Shown: positions 17,306-26,121, numbered from the stretch's first letter. The stretch is 64,000 nucleotides of DNA from Streptomyces marinisediminis (GCF_026262575.1 NZ_JAPKFL010000005.1:124001-188000), one strand, 5' to 3'. Translations and numbers: made by a program. Notes: generated by a model from the letters alone, not told the origin.

Positions 17306-18322
17306 GTGAGCAAGCTCCGCGAGATCCCCTGGTCCGTGCTGGACCGCGCCCTGACGCGCGCCGGACAACCGCCGGCGGCGGCGCTGCGGGAGACGGTGGC
17401 GTTCGCCCGGGCGGTCGAAGCGCTCGGCTACCACCGGTTCTGGGTCGCCGAACACCACGGCGTCCCCGGGGTGGCCGGCTCCGCGCCGACCGTGCTGGCC
17501 GCCGCCGTGGCCGCCGCCACCTCCCGCATCCGCGTCGGCACCGGCGGGGTCATGCTGCCCAACCACCCGCCGCTGGTGGTCGCGGAGCAGTTCGCGGTGC
17601 TCGAAGCCCTCCACCCGGGCCGGATCGACGCCGGACTCGGCCGCTCCACCGGCTTCACCGCGGCCGTACGCGCGGCGCTCGGCACCCCGCGCGAGGCGGC
17701 CGGCGGCTTCGGCGAGCGGCTGGCCGAGCTGCTCGCCCACCTCGACGGGCGGGCACCGGTCCCGGCCCTGCCCGGCGGCGCCGAGCGCGTGCCCGTCTTC
17801 GTGCTCGCCGGCGACGCGGGCGCCGACGTGGCCGCCGCCCACGGGCTGCCGCTGGTGATCGCCGTTGGTCGGGACCGGGACCGGCTGACGGCTGCCGTCG
17901 CACGCTACCGCGCCGCCTTCCGGCCCTCGACGCGGGCGGCGGTGCCCCACGTCGTCCTCGCCGCGAACATCGCCGTCGCCGCCACCCGGCACGCGGCCAC
18001 CCTCCTCCAGCTCCCCGAGGCCCACGCCGTCGCCCGCTCGCGCGTCACCGGCGTGTTCGAACCGCTGCGGCACCCGTCCGCCCTCACCACCGGGGCGCTG
18101 GACGCCCGCGAGCGACGCTATCTGGCCGAGGCGGCGGCGGGGCACGTGGCCGGCACCGAGGAGGAGGTGGCCGACGCGCTCACCGGCCTGGTGGCGGCCA
18201 CCGGCGCCGACGAGGTGCTCGTCACTCTCGCCGGCCCCGACCCCGACGCCCGGCTGGACTCCTACGCGCGCCTCGCGGCGCTGACGATGCCCTCGGCCAC
18301 CCCGAGCGCGACCAGGTCCTGA
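17306..18322 (+). CDS. LLM class flavin-dependent oxidoreductase
   Basis: A 338-aa bacterial-luciferase-like TIM barrel that uses FMNH2 or F420. FWVAEHHGVPGVAGSAP near residue 47, IRVGTGGVMLPNHPPLVVAEQFAVLEALHPGRID (split over two strands) and the VAGTEEEVADAL tail are characteristic of the unspecific LLM group. GTG at 17306 was chosen because it begins the conserved part; ribosome-site support is weak. It is 50 bases past the ABC operon and may be cotranscribed, so a role in breaking down the imported compound is possible but unproven. It overlaps the convergent carboxyltransferase gene by 61 bases. Confidence 0.85.
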   Translation: MSKLREIPWSVLDRALTRAGQPPAAALRETVAFARAVEALGYHRFWVAEHHGVPGVAGSAPTVLAAAVAAATSRIRVGTGGVMLPNHPPLVVAEQFAVLEALHPGRIDAGLGRSTGFTAAVRAALGTPREAAGGFGERLAELLAHLDGRAPVPALPGGAERVPVFVLAGDAGADVAAAHGLPLVIAVGRDRDRLTAAVARYRAAFRPSTRAAVPHVVLAANIAVAATRHAATLLQLPEAHAVARSRVTGVFEPLRHPSALTTGALDARERRYLAEAAAGHVAGTEEEVADALTGLVAATGADEVLVTLAGPDPDARLDSYARLAALTMPSATPSATRS

Positions 18323-19629
18323 GGCCGCAGCCGCAACTCGTCCGCCGTGCGCTCGACGGACTCGGGCCCGCGCTTGAGGATCGCCGCGGCCAGCTCGGGC
18401 GCGATCACCGAGAAGTAGCTGTCCGGTGTGACCCAGGTGCGGCCCGGCGCCGCGAGCGCCAGCGCGCCGCCCGAACCGCCCTCGCCCACCACCAGCGTCG
18501 TCACCGGCACCGGGGACTCCGCCACGGCGGCGAAGCACTCGGCGATCGCCGCGCCCGCGCCCGCGCGCTCGGCCTCGGCGTCGTTCGCGGCGCCCGGCGT
18601 GTCGACCAGGGTCAGCACGGGGACGCCCAACCGCCCCGCCAGCCGGATCAACCGCGCCGCCGTGCGGAACCCGGCGGGCCGGGTCGCCGTGCCGCGCTGC
18701 GCGACGTAGGCCACCGTGGCGCCGTCCCGCTCGCCGAACCCGCAGCTCACCCCCGGGTCGGTGCCGCCGCAGCGGTCCCCGGAGACCTCCGCGCGGGTGG
18801 TGAAGTACGCGTCGAGGTAGGCGTCCGCGCGGGGCCGCCCGGCCGCCCGGGCCTGCCGCACCGCGGCCCAGCCGCGCTCGGGCAGCGTCGGCCGTCCGAG
18901 CGCGTCCGGCGGCGCGGCGGGTCCGGCCCCGGGGCGGCCCAGGAGCCGCAGCCAGCGCCCCAGCGCGGGCCGCAGCTCCCGCGCCGGCACCACCGCGTCG
19001 ACGTGGCCCGCGGCGTGCTGCCCCTCGGCCGAGTACGCGGCCGGGTCGGCCCCCGCCGGACGCACCCGGGATCCGGCGAAGCCGATCTGCGCCCCGGGCA
19101 GCGCCAGCAGGACGTCGGCGCCCGCGCCCAGCGTGGCCCAGCCGCCCCCGGTGGCCGGATCGCGCAACACCGCGAGCTGCGGCAGGCCGGCGGCCCGGGT
19201 CAGCGCCGACTGGCGCGCGACGCGCTGGAGCTGGGTGAGGGCGCGCATGCCCTCCTGCATCCGGCTGCCACCGGTGGCGATCAGCGACACCACCGGCAGG
19301 GACAGCGCGCGGGCCCGGGCGTGCGCCGCCTCCAGCCGGTCCCCGGTGCGGGCGCCCAGCGAGCCGCCCAGGAAGGCGAACTCGAAGGCCACGACCACCG
19401 CGCGCCGCCCGCCGACCTCGCCGACGCCCCACACCACCGACTCGCTCTCGCCCGTCCGCTCCGCGGCCCGCGCCCGGGCTGCCCCGTACCCGGCCCAGCC
19501 CAGTGGGCCGTCGTCCCCCTCGGCGGCGGCCGTCCCGCCGGGCGCGGGTGTGGTGCCCGTGAGGTCGGTGAAGGCGTCGGTGACGGCGGCGACGACCGAG
19601 CGGGCCGAGGCCGGGCCGCCGTCGCTCAC
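18262..19629 (-). CDS. Fused AccD-AccA-like acyl-CoA carboxyltransferase
   Basis: A 455-aa protein with two crotonase-fold halves. The N-half matches AccD: ATGGSRMQEGMRALTQLQR, RDPATGGGWATLGAGADV and ALPGAQIGFAGSRV. The C-half matches AccA: LTLVDTPGAANDAEAERAG, VVGEGGSGGALALA and YFSVIAPELAAAIL. The Cys4 zinc ribbon found at the N-terminus of AccD is absent. A biotin carboxylase and carrier protein are not nearby. GTG at 19629 overlaps the matB stop (GTGA), so it is translated with malonyl-CoA synthetase. It could carboxylate or decarboxylate a malonyl-type thioester; the reaction is inference. Confidence 0.85.
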   Translation of the reverse strand: MSDGGPASARSVVAAVTDAFTDLTGTTPAPGGTAAAEGDDGPLGWAGYGAARARAAERTGESESVVWGVGEVGGRRAVVVAFEFAFLGGSLGARTGDRLEAAHARARALSLPVVSLIATGGSRMQEGMRALTQLQRVARQSALTRAAGLPQLAVLRDPATGGGWATLGAGADVLLALPGAQIGFAGSRVRPAGADPAAYSAEGQHAAGHVDAVVPARELRPALGRWLRLLGRPGAGPAAPPDALGRPTLPERGWAAVRQARAAGRPRADAYLDAYFTTRAEVSGDRCGGTDPGVSCGFGERDGATVAYVAQRGTATRPAGFRTAARLIRLAGRLGVPVLTLVDTPGAANDAEAERAGAGAAIAECFAAVAESPVPVTTLVVGEGGSGGALALAAPGRTWVTPDSYFSVIAPELAAAILKRGPESVERTADELRLRPQDLVALGVAEGIVSAARRA

Positions 19630-21074
19630 CGCAGTTCCCGCTTCATGACCTTGCCCATGTCGTTGCGCGGCAGCTCCGCCACGAAGCGGACCTCACGCGG
19701 CCGCTTGTGCGGGGCGAGCTGGGCCGCCACGTGGTCGGTGAGAGCCACCTCGTCGGGGGGCGCGGCGCCGTCGGCCGGCACGATCCAGGCGACGACGCGT
19801 TCCCCCAGGTCCGGGTCGGGCGCCCCGGTGACCGCGGCCTCCCGCACGCCGGGGAACTCCAGCAGGGCGTTCTCGATCTCCCCGGCGCCGATCTTGTACC
19901 CGCCGCTCTTGATGAGGTCCGTCGACTTCCGGCCGACGATCCGGTAGAAGCCCTCCGCGTCCCGGGTGGCCATGTCGCCGGTGCGGAACCAGCCGCCGGC
20001 GAAGGCCCCGTTCGTCGCGTCGGGGCGGTGGAGGTACTCGGTGAACAGGTTCGGGCCGCGCACCTGGATCTCGCCCACCGTCTCGCCGTCGTCGGCCTCG
20101 ACGCGCTCGCCGTCGTCGTCGACCAGGCGCACGTCCACCCCGGGCAGCGGCACGCCGACGGTGCCGGGGCGGTACGGCCCGTCCGGGCGGGTGCTGGTGT
20201 TCATCAGCGTCTCGGACATGCCGTACCGCTCGATGACCCGGGCGCCGGTCGCCGACCTGATGCGCTCGTGGTCGTAGACGGGCAGAGCCGCGGAGCCGGA
20301 CACCAGCAGTCGGGCGCCGCCCAGGGCCCGGGCCAGGGCGGCGTCCTCCCCGGCGGACTCCGCCAGCCGGTGGTACATCGTCGGGACGCCGAACAGCATC
20401 GTGCCGCCCTGCTCGGTGAGGGCCCGCGTCACACCGTCCACCGAGAACCGGCCGAGGTGGCGCAGGGTGCCCCCGCGCCGCAGCGGGCCCAGCACGCCCA
20501 GGATCAGCCCGTGCACGTGGAACAGCGGCAGCGCGTGCACCAGGACGTCGTCGCCGGTCCACTGCCAGGCCTCCGCCACGTCGTCGAGCGTGGCCGCCAC
20601 CGCCCGGCGCGAGAGGACGACGCCCTTGGGCGCACCGGTCGTCCCGGAGGTGTAGACGATGAGCGCGGCGGAGGCGTCCGGACCGGGCTCCGGGCGGGCG
20701 AGGGGCGCCGCGTCGGCGGGTGGCGCCAGGGTGACGGTCAGCGTGGTCAGCCCGGCGGCCGCCTCCGGCAGCTCCGTCTCGGGCGCCACGCACACCACGT
20801 CCGGGGTGCTGTCGGCCAGTACGTGCGCCAACTCGCGCGCACCGCTCCTGGGATTGAGCGGGACGACGGGCACCCCGGCCAGTACGCCCGCCACGACCGC
20901 GAGCGCCGTGTGCGGGGTCGGCGTCGCCCACACGGCCACCCGCCCGCGGCCGGCCAGCTTCCCGGCCAGCGCGTACGCCGCGCCGGCGAGTTGCGCGTAG
21001 CTGAGCACCACGTCGCCGAAACACAGCGCCGGCTTGTCCGGCTGCCTCTCCAGGGCGGGGATGAGAGCTGACAC
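19626..21074 (-). CDS. matB: Malonyl-CoA synthetase (acyl-CoA synthetase)
   Basis: A 482-aa ANL-superfamily ligase that activates malonate (or methylmalonate) with ATP to the CoA thioester, supplying extender units. The P-loop is YTSGTTGAPKG at residues 141-151. LPLFHVHGLILGVLGPLRRGG, VIERYGMSETLMNTS and GRKSTDLIKSGGYKIGAGEIE are those of MatB, and the C-terminal catalytic Lys is in RNDMGKVMK. The sequence resembles S. coelicolor MatB as I recall it almost end to end. GTG at 21074 has AAGGAGT upstream. It is coupled to the AccDA fusion downstream. Confidence 0.93.
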   Translation of the reverse strand: MSALIPALERQPDKPALCFGDVVLSYAQLAGAAYALAGKLAGRGRVAVWATPTPHTALAVVAGVLAGVPVVPLNPRSGARELAHVLADSTPDVVCVAPETELPEAAAGLTTLTVTLAPPADAAPLARPEPGPDASAALIVYTSGTTGAPKGVVLSRRAVAATLDDVAEAWQWTGDDVLVHALPLFHVHGLILGVLGPLRRGGTLRHLGRFSVDGVTRALTEQGGTMLFGVPTMYHRLAESAGEDAALARALGGARLLVSGSAALPVYDHERIRSATGARVIERYGMSETLMNTSTRPDGPYRPGTVGVPLPGVDVRLVDDDGERVEADDGETVGEIQVRGPNLFTEYLHRPDATNGAFAGGWFRTGDMATRDAEGFYRIVGRKSTDLIKSGGYKIGAGEIENALLEFPGVREAAVTGAPDPDLGERVVAWIVPADGAAPPDEVALTDHVAAQLAPHKRPREVRFVAELPRNDMGKVMKRELR

Positions 21075-21219
21075 CCGGACTCCTTCGCTGATCGTCGGGC
21101 CGCGGACCGGTCCGCGATCACGATCCCATCAGCGGCACCCGCCCCGGGGCAAGGCCGAGCCCGCGCCGTACGAGCGGCTGTCGAGTCCCGGCCCGCTTCC
21201 GGCCGCCCGCGACCCGCCG

Positions 21220-21996
21220 TCAGGCCGCGCCGGGGAAGAGCGCGAGGAAGGGCTCCGTCGACTCCGCCAGCCCCCGGGCGTAGGGGGCGTCGAAGGCCCA
21301 GATCAGGAAGAGCAGGAAGGCGATCAGCGCGGTGAACAGGCCGGCCAGCAGCAGCTCCCGCCCGTCGCGCCGGATCTGCAGGGTGAAGACCATGCCCACG
21401 ACGACGACCGCGCCCACGATGAGCCCGAACCACACCGCTCCCGGCATCGTCGTGCCCGCGCTCTGCCCCCGCGCGGTGCGCGCCTCGTCCGCCTCCGCCA
21501 CCTGGTCCACGAGCCCCTGGTAGGCGTGGGACTCCAGCGCGGTCGACGGTTCGAACCCGGCCGTGCGCTCGCGGATGCGGTCCAGCAGAGCGTCGCCGTG
21601 CTCGGAGAGCTGCCCGGTCTCGGTCATCGACGGCCACTCGGTGTGCACCGTGTGGGCGACGTAGGCGTCCACGTCCGCGCGGACCGCCTCACGCACCGGC
21701 TCCGGGTAGGCCGCGACCCGCTCGTGCACTTCGTGCAGCGCCTGGGCCTCCAGCCGGACCCACTCCGCGGCGGCGTTGCGTTCCTCCCACACGCCCGCGA
21801 TCGCCAGACCCAGCACGATCGCGTACACGACACCGATCATCATGATCATGTACTCGACGACGTCGGGGGTCTGGCTGATGTCCTCCTCCGCCTCCCCGTC
21901 GGCGGCGGAGCGCCGTCGGCCGCGCAGCACCGCCAGGGTGATGACGGTGGCGCAGGACAGGGTCATGGCGAGCGTGAGCACGAGCCACGTGGGCAA
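21220..21996 (-). CDS. DUF4239-like membrane protein
   Basis: A protein of about 258 residues with two N-terminal hydrophobic segments (LVLTLAMTLSCATVITLAVL and YMIMMIGVVYAIVLGLAIAG), a soluble helical region rich in Glu/Arg, and two C-terminal helices. This topology and the WEERNAAAEWVRLEAQAL segment fit the DUF4239 family, of unknown function. TTG at 21996 was chosen because AGGAGGT sits five bases upstream; the frame stays open for nine more codons to a GTG. It is leftward and monocistronic. Confidence 0.68.
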   Translation of the reverse strand: MPTWLVLTLAMTLSCATVITLAVLRGRRRSAADGEAEEDISQTPDVVEYMIMMIGVVYAIVLGLAIAGVWEERNAAAEWVRLEAQALHEVHERVAAYPEPVREAVRADVDAYVAHTVHTEWPSMTETGQLSEHGDALLDRIRERTAGFEPSTALESHAYQGLVDQVAEADEARTARGQSAGTTMPGAVWFGLIVGAVVVVGMVFTLQIRRDGRELLLAGLFTALIAFLLFLIWAFDAPYARGLAESTEPFLALFPGAA

Positions 21997-22062
21997 GGGA
22001 ACCTCCTGGTCGGGTGATCGCACAGGCAGGGCCGCGGAGCGGTGGGAACTGGGCCGCCCGCG

Positions 22063-22707
22063 TCACCGGGCGGCCGGCGCCCCGTCGGAGCCGGTGGAAG
22101 CGGCGGCGCGGGTGCGCGGGCGCAGCGCGGCGGCGGCCAGCACGGCCGGGGCGACGACCAGCAGCATGCGGCTGGTGGTGGACAGGTCGGTGTCGGGCGC
22201 CAGGTCCGCCGCGGCGACGTAGGCGGGTGCGGTGGGCGCGGACGAGGGGGGAGGCTCCGGCGGCGCGGGCTCCGGCGGTGGCGGTGGCGGCGCGGGCTCG
22301 GGTGCCGGGTCGGGAGCGGGGGCGGGTGGGGGCGCGGCGGGGGTGTCACGCGGTTCCGGCGCGGGTGGCTCGGGCGGCGCGGGCGGTGGCGGCGCGGGGG
22401 GAGGCGGCTCGGCCGGGGGTGGCTCGGGCGCGGGCGGCGGTGGCGGCGCGGGCGGCGGGGCCGGTGGCGGCGCGGGCGGCGGCTTCGGCTCGGGTGAGCG
22501 GCGGCACAGGTCGGTCACCGGCTCCCCGCGCAGGGCGCGTTTCAGCAACTCCCGCACCGGAACGTCGCCCCCGGCGATGGCGCACGCGTGGGCCGGAACG
22601 GCGGCGACCGGAGCCGCGACCGACGAACCCGGAGCGAGCAGCATTCCGGAGAAGGCGACGAGCGACCCGGCGGCGAGCGTCGCCCTCCGGCACCGAGGTG
22701 TCCTCAT
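22063..22707 (-). CDS. Secreted proline-rich protein with C-terminal membrane anchor
   Basis: A 214-aa protein with an N-terminal signal peptide (RRATLAAGSLVAFSGMLLAPGSSVAA), a short Cys-containing segment (AHACAIAGGD, TDLCRR), then about 85 residues made almost entirely of PPPAP, PEPPP and PAPEP repeats. A hydrophobic C-terminal helix (MLLVVAPAVLAAAAL) is followed by a basic tail, so the Pro-rich stretch probably spans the cell wall. The opposite strand gives a Gly-rich frame that I read as a shadow. Function is unknown. Confidence 0.62.
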   Translation of the reverse strand: MRTPRCRRATLAAGSLVAFSGMLLAPGSSVAAPVAAVPAHACAIAGGDVPVRELLKRALRGEPVTDLCRRSPEPKPPPAPPPAPPPAPPPPPAPEPPPAEPPPPAPPPPAPPEPPAPEPRDTPAAPPPAPAPDPAPEPAPPPPPPEPAPPEPPPSSAPTAPAYVAAADLAPDTDLSTTSRMLLVVAPAVLAAAALRPRTRAAASTGSDGAPAAR

Positions 22708-22850
22708 GAGGGCGATGGTGCGCGGCGCGCCCCCCGGCCATGAGGTGACTGAGGGCAGTTCACCGGATCGGATGAATATCGACACGGGGTGCATGAACCA
22801 CCACGTACCGCAGTAGCGGCCGGGTGTACGCGTCTGCGAACGCGTGCGGG

Positions 22851-22900
22851 ACGCGGCGAGGGAGGCCGTACGCACGCGCGTACGGCCTCCCTCGCCGCGT
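22851..22900 (-). terminator. 23-bp perfect hairpin
   Basis: 22851-22873 pairs without mismatch to 22878-22900 around the loop ACGC. The right arm reaches the first base of the stop codon of the leftward 81-aa protein gene, so termination is immediately after translation. No T-tract. Confidence 0.75.
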
Positions 22901-23145
22901 CACTCGCCGGTGCGGCGGCGCCTGCGGGCCGCGCGGCGCGACTTGCTGAAGAACCAGCCGGCCGGTGGCGCGTCGGCGCGCCACGGCTGCGGCTCGGGAG
23001 GGTTCGTGCGCCAGCGCTCACGCAGCATCCTGGTGCGCGCGGCGGGCTCGTTCGCCTCCGCCTCCCGGATGAACTGCTCGTCCAGGACCTGCTCGTCCCA
23101 CGTGTCCTCGCGGTCCCTGCCCCGGTCCTGCGGTTCGCGTTCCAC
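22900..23145 (-). CDS. Small basic hypothetical protein, 81 aa
   Basis: The product starts MEREPQDRGRDREDTWDEQV, has an acidic helical first half (DEQFIREAEANEPAARTRML), then RERWRTNPPEPQPWRADAPP, and ends with AGWFFSKSRRAARRRRRTGE, a strongly basic tail that could bind nucleic acid. GTG at 23145 has GGGAGGT seven bases upstream. No known domain is recognised. It is followed directly by a 23-bp perfect hairpin, so it is a complete unit. Confidence 0.6.
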   Translation of the reverse strand: MEREPQDRGRDREDTWDEQVLDEQFIREAEANEPAARTRMLRERWRTNPPEPQPWRADAPPAGWFFSKSRRAARRRRRTGE

Positions 23146-23625
23146 GGCCGACCTCCCGTCGAGCGGTTGCGGCTCCCCCCGCGTTCCAACGTCCGGCGCG
23201 GCGCGGGTGTTCCCGGCGCCCCGGGCTCGCCCGCCGACGCCGGGCGAGCCCCGCGCGGTGGGGCGGGCGGCCGCGCGGGGCGGGGCGGAGCGCGCGCCCC
23301 TCCTCGGGGGGCGGGGCCGGACGCCTGTGCGGGGCCCGCCGGGCCGGGTCGCCGACACGGGTCACCGAGCCACGTCGCCGGGCGCCCCGCCGGTCGACGT
23401 GGCCGCGCGGCACCCGCCCGTGTGCCTCGGGGCTCAGGGTCACTCGAAGAGCTGATATGCCGTCAGATTCCGCGCACGGCCCGTCACGTACGGCTTTGAC
23501 GTTCGTTCATGGAGGTGAACCCGCCCCCTACCACCCCTAACTTTTGGCATGAACACTTCTCCAGCGTGAAGGGCGCTGCTACGACAGTTGTCCCGACCTT
23601 TCCCCTGCCCCCCACGGGAGGTTCC
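23146..23625. other. 480-base intergenic region: hairpin plus lipase leader
   Basis: No gene is seen. The left part holds an 11-bp inverted repeat (23223-23233 with 23241-23251). The right part, from about 23455, is notably less GC-rich than its surroundings and should carry the promoter and leader of the secreted lipase gene. It ends in a GGGAGG ribosome site. Confidence 0.5.
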
Positions 23626-24429
23626 GTGAGACTGCCCAGATTCGCCTCGGTCGCGGCCACGGTGGCCGCGCTGTTCGCCCTCACCGGTCTGAGCGGTGGC
23701 GCCGCGTTCGCCCAACAGGCCGCCGCCGAGTCCTACGTCGCACTCGGCGACTCCTACTCCTCCGGCGTCGGCGCCGGCAGCTACGACCCCGCCAGCGGGA
23801 ACTGCAAGCGCAGCACCCGCGCCTACCCCGAGCTGTGGAGCGACGCCAACGCCCCACGGTCCTTCCACTTCACCGCCTGCTCCGGCGCCCGGACCCCGGA
23901 CGTCATCAACAACCAGCTCGGACCGCTGAACTCCGGCACCACGCTGGTGAGCATCTCCATCGGCGGCAACGACGCGGGCTTCGCCGACGCGATGACCACG
24001 TGCGTCCTCCAGGGCGAGAGCGCCTGCGTCTCGCGCGTCAACCAGGCCCGCGCCTACATCAACAACACGCTGCCCGGGCGCCTCGACGCGGTCTACGACG
24101 CGGTGCGCGCCAAGGCGCCCAACGCCGAGATCGTCGTGCTCGGCTACCCGCGCATGTACAAGCTGAACGGTAGCTGCGTGCTCGGGATCAGCGAGCGCTC
24201 CCGTGCGGCGATCAACGCGGCCTCCGACGACCTGCACAACGTCACGGCCAAGCGCGCGGCCGACCACGGCTTCACCTACGGCGACGTCCGCGGCACCTTC
24301 ACCGGCCACGAGATCTGCTCGGGCGACTCGTGGCTGCACAGCCTGACCTGGCCCGTCAGCGACTCCTACCACCCGACCGCGGCCGGCCAGTCCGGCGGCT
24401 ACTACCCGGTGATGGAGAGGCTGGCCTGA
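23626..24429 (+). CDS. Secreted SGNH/GDSL lipase
   Basis: A 267-aa extracellular lipase/esterase. The signal peptide covers about residues 1-29 (ending GGAAFA). The nucleophile is Ser43 in ALGDSYSSG, the oxyanion Asn115 is in GGNDAG, and the catalytic His249 is in SDSYHPTAAG, so the SGNH blocks are complete. Six Cys residues are spaced as in the three-disulphide Streptomyces lipases (S. rimosus and S. coelicolor type, also near 268 residues). GTG at 23626 follows GGGAGG. It is monocistronic with its own hairpin terminator. Confidence 0.93.
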   Translation: MRLPRFASVAATVAALFALTGLSGGAAFAQQAAAESYVALGDSYSSGVGAGSYDPASGNCKRSTRAYPELWSDANAPRSFHFTACSGARTPDVINNQLGPLNSGTTLVSISIGGNDAGFADAMTTCVLQGESACVSRVNQARAYINNTLPGRLDAVYDAVRAKAPNAEIVVLGYPRMYKLNGSCVLGISERSRAAINAASDDLHNVTAKRAADHGFTYGDVRGTFTGHEICSGDSWLHSLTWPVSDSYHPTAAGQSGGYYPVMERLA

Positions 24430-24455
24430 CGGTCCCGGCCTGACGGCCCGTCCCG

Positions 24456-24495
24456 CACCCGGCGGGCCCGGCTCGCGCCCCGGGTCCGCCGGGTG
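24456..24495 (+). terminator. 16-bp hairpin behind the lipase gene
   Basis: 24456-24471 pairs with 24480-24495 with a single G-U wobble and an 8-base loop. It starts 27 bases after the lipase stop. The remaining DNA up to 24852 is very GC-rich and shows no convincing gene. Confidence 0.65.
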
Positions 24496-24852
24496 AGATG
24501 GCCGGTCGTGGCGCGCGTGCCCGCGCGCCGCCGCGCCGCCCGCGGCAGGACCGCGGCCGGCCACGGTCCCCGGCACGCCTGCGGGTGGTGCGCTGCCCGA
24601 GACGGACCTTCCCGACGCGCGGCGCCCGGCCGGTCGCCCCGCGCCTCGACCGCCGGGGTTCGCCACGAGCCGGCGCGGCCGGCGGGCTCCGCCCGCGTGA
24701 GGCGCGGACCGCGGTCGGACCGGCGGCGGGCGGCTCGCGGATGGCCCGGTGGGCGTGGCGGTGATGCGGCGGGAACGCACCGGGCCGCGGCGGCGTTGTA
24801 GAGGGCAGGCGGCCCGGCGGAGCGGGCGCCGCGCAGAAGGAGGCGAAGAGGG

Positions 24853-25035
24853 ATGAGCACCCAAGCGAAGGTCGCCGTCGGGGGCGTGGCCGTCGGCCTG
24901 CTCCTGTGGATCTGGCTCCCGCTGTGGGCCGTGCTGCTGATCGTGGTGGGGGTGCCCGTCGTCGCCTACCTGGCGCTGGACCCCTCCCAGCGGCGGCGGG
25001 TGCGCCGCGTGTCGCGCCGGGAACTCGGCCGCTGA
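24853..25035 (+). CDS. Small membrane protein, 60 aa
   Basis: GAAGGAGGCG lies upstream of ATG 24853. The protein has one long hydrophobic region, GLLLWIWLPLWAVLLIVVG followed by VPVVAYLAL, likely two short helices, then a basic tail with RRRVRRVSRREL. It is a typical small actinomycete membrane protein of unknown function and is 72 bases ahead of the oxygenase gene on the same strand. Confidence 0.75.
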   Translation: MSTQAKVAVGGVAVGLLLWIWLPLWAVLLIVVGVPVVAYLALDPSQRRRVRRVSRRELGR

Positions 25036-25107
25036 CCCGGTGCGTTCGCCCGTGCGCAGTCCGTAGGATGGCGGCCTGGGCACCACACGGACCTGGGGGA
25101 CGACGGC

Positions 25108-26031
25108 ATGCGACGCTACGACCAGCTCAAGGAGATCTTGAGACTCGACCCGGAGCGCGACCACCACGCGATCTACCAGCTCATCGCCACCCGCGAGTTC
25201 CCCTGGGACGTGACGCGGGCGCTGGAGCTGGCGCTCTTTCGCACTTACGCCGTGCCCAGCATCGGCGCTCTGCTGGCCCGCACCGCCGAGCTGACCGAGC
25301 GCTCCCAGAAGCGGTACGACGACACCGCGCTGCTGCTCGACGCCGTCGTCGAGCACGGCTTCGACTCCGTCGACGGCCGCACGGCGATCCGTCGCATCAA
25401 CCAGATGCACCGTGCCCACTCCATCTCCAACGACGACATGCGGTACGTGCTGTGCACCTTCGTCGTCACCCCCAAGCGCTGGCTGGACGCGTACGGCTGG
25501 CGGCGGCTGACCGACCACGAGCTGCGCGCCGTCGCCGCGTACTACCGCACGCTCGGGCACCACCTGGGCATCCGGGACACGCCGCGGACCTACGCCGACT
25601 TCGAGGCGTACATGGACTCCTACGAGGCCGCCCACTACGCCTACGACCCCGCGGCCCGCTCCGTCGCCGACGCCACCTTGGACCTGATGGCCTCCTGGTA
25701 CCCCCGCCCCCTGGCGCCCCTGGCGCGGCGGGGCAGCATCGCCGTCATGGACGACGCGCTGCTGCACGCCTTCCGGCTGCCGCTGCCCGGGCGGACGGCA
25801 CGGCGCCTCGCGCACGGCGCGCTGCGGTTGCGGGGGCGCGCCGTGCGGTTGCTCCCACCCCGCCGCGCTCCGCACTTCGCCCGTCAGAACCCGCAGATCA
25901 GGAGCTACCCCGCGGGGTACCGCCCGAGCCAGTTGGGCACCTTCCCGCAGGGCTGCCCGGTGCCGCGCGCCGCGCACCCGGGGGAGGCCGGGGCCCGGGC
26001 CGCCGACCCGGCGCCGGGCACGGGGGAGTAG
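25108..26031 (+). CDS. Oxygenase MpaB family protein (DUF2236-like)
   Basis: A 307-aa, His- and Arg-rich helical protein. YAVPSIGALLARTAELTERSQKRYDDTA, RRINQMHRAHSISNDDMRYVL and DAYGWRRLTDHELRAVAAYYRTLG are the recurring blocks of the MpaB/DUF2236 oxygenase family, which includes the fungal mycophenolic-acid oxygenase and latex-clearing-type heme proteins. The conserved His and Arg residues around MHRAH are likely heme or cofactor ligands. The 60 C-terminal residues are Pro/Arg-rich and probably disordered. ATG at 25108 follows GGGGGACGACGGC. Substrate unknown. Confidence 0.78.
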   Translation: MRRYDQLKEILRLDPERDHHAIYQLIATREFPWDVTRALELALFRTYAVPSIGALLARTAELTERSQKRYDDTALLLDAVVEHGFDSVDGRTAIRRINQMHRAHSISNDDMRYVLCTFVVTPKRWLDAYGWRRLTDHELRAVAAYYRTLGHHLGIRDTPRTYADFEAYMDSYEAAHYAYDPAARSVADATLDLMASWYPRPLAPLARRGSIAVMDDALLHAFRLPLPGRTARRLAHGALRLRGRAVRLLPPRRAPHFARQNPQIRSYPAGYRPSQLGTFPQGCPVPRAAHPGEAGARAADPAPGTGE

Positions 26032-26121
26032 GCACCGGCGGTGGGTGAGCCGCCGGCCAGCGGGCCCGGGCCGCCGCCGGGCCGGGCCCAGGACCGCTGG
26101 CCGAAGGGGCGGCTCGTTGGG

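Noticed and set aside
17275..19947. Long plus-strand frame across the monooxygenase and carboxyltransferase genes
   Set aside because: It is out of frame with the monooxygenase and antisense to the carboxyltransferase; Arg-rich with no domain.
22232..22816. Gly/Ala-rich plus-strand frame with GGAGGG-type repeats
   Set aside because: It is the reverse reading of the proline-rich protein, which has a signal peptide and anchor on the minus strand.
23440..25977. Long minus-strand frame opposite the lipase and MpaB-type oxygenase genes
   Set aside because: Composition is His/Gly/Val-rich without any motif, while the plus strand carries a complete lipase, a small membrane protein and an oxygenase.
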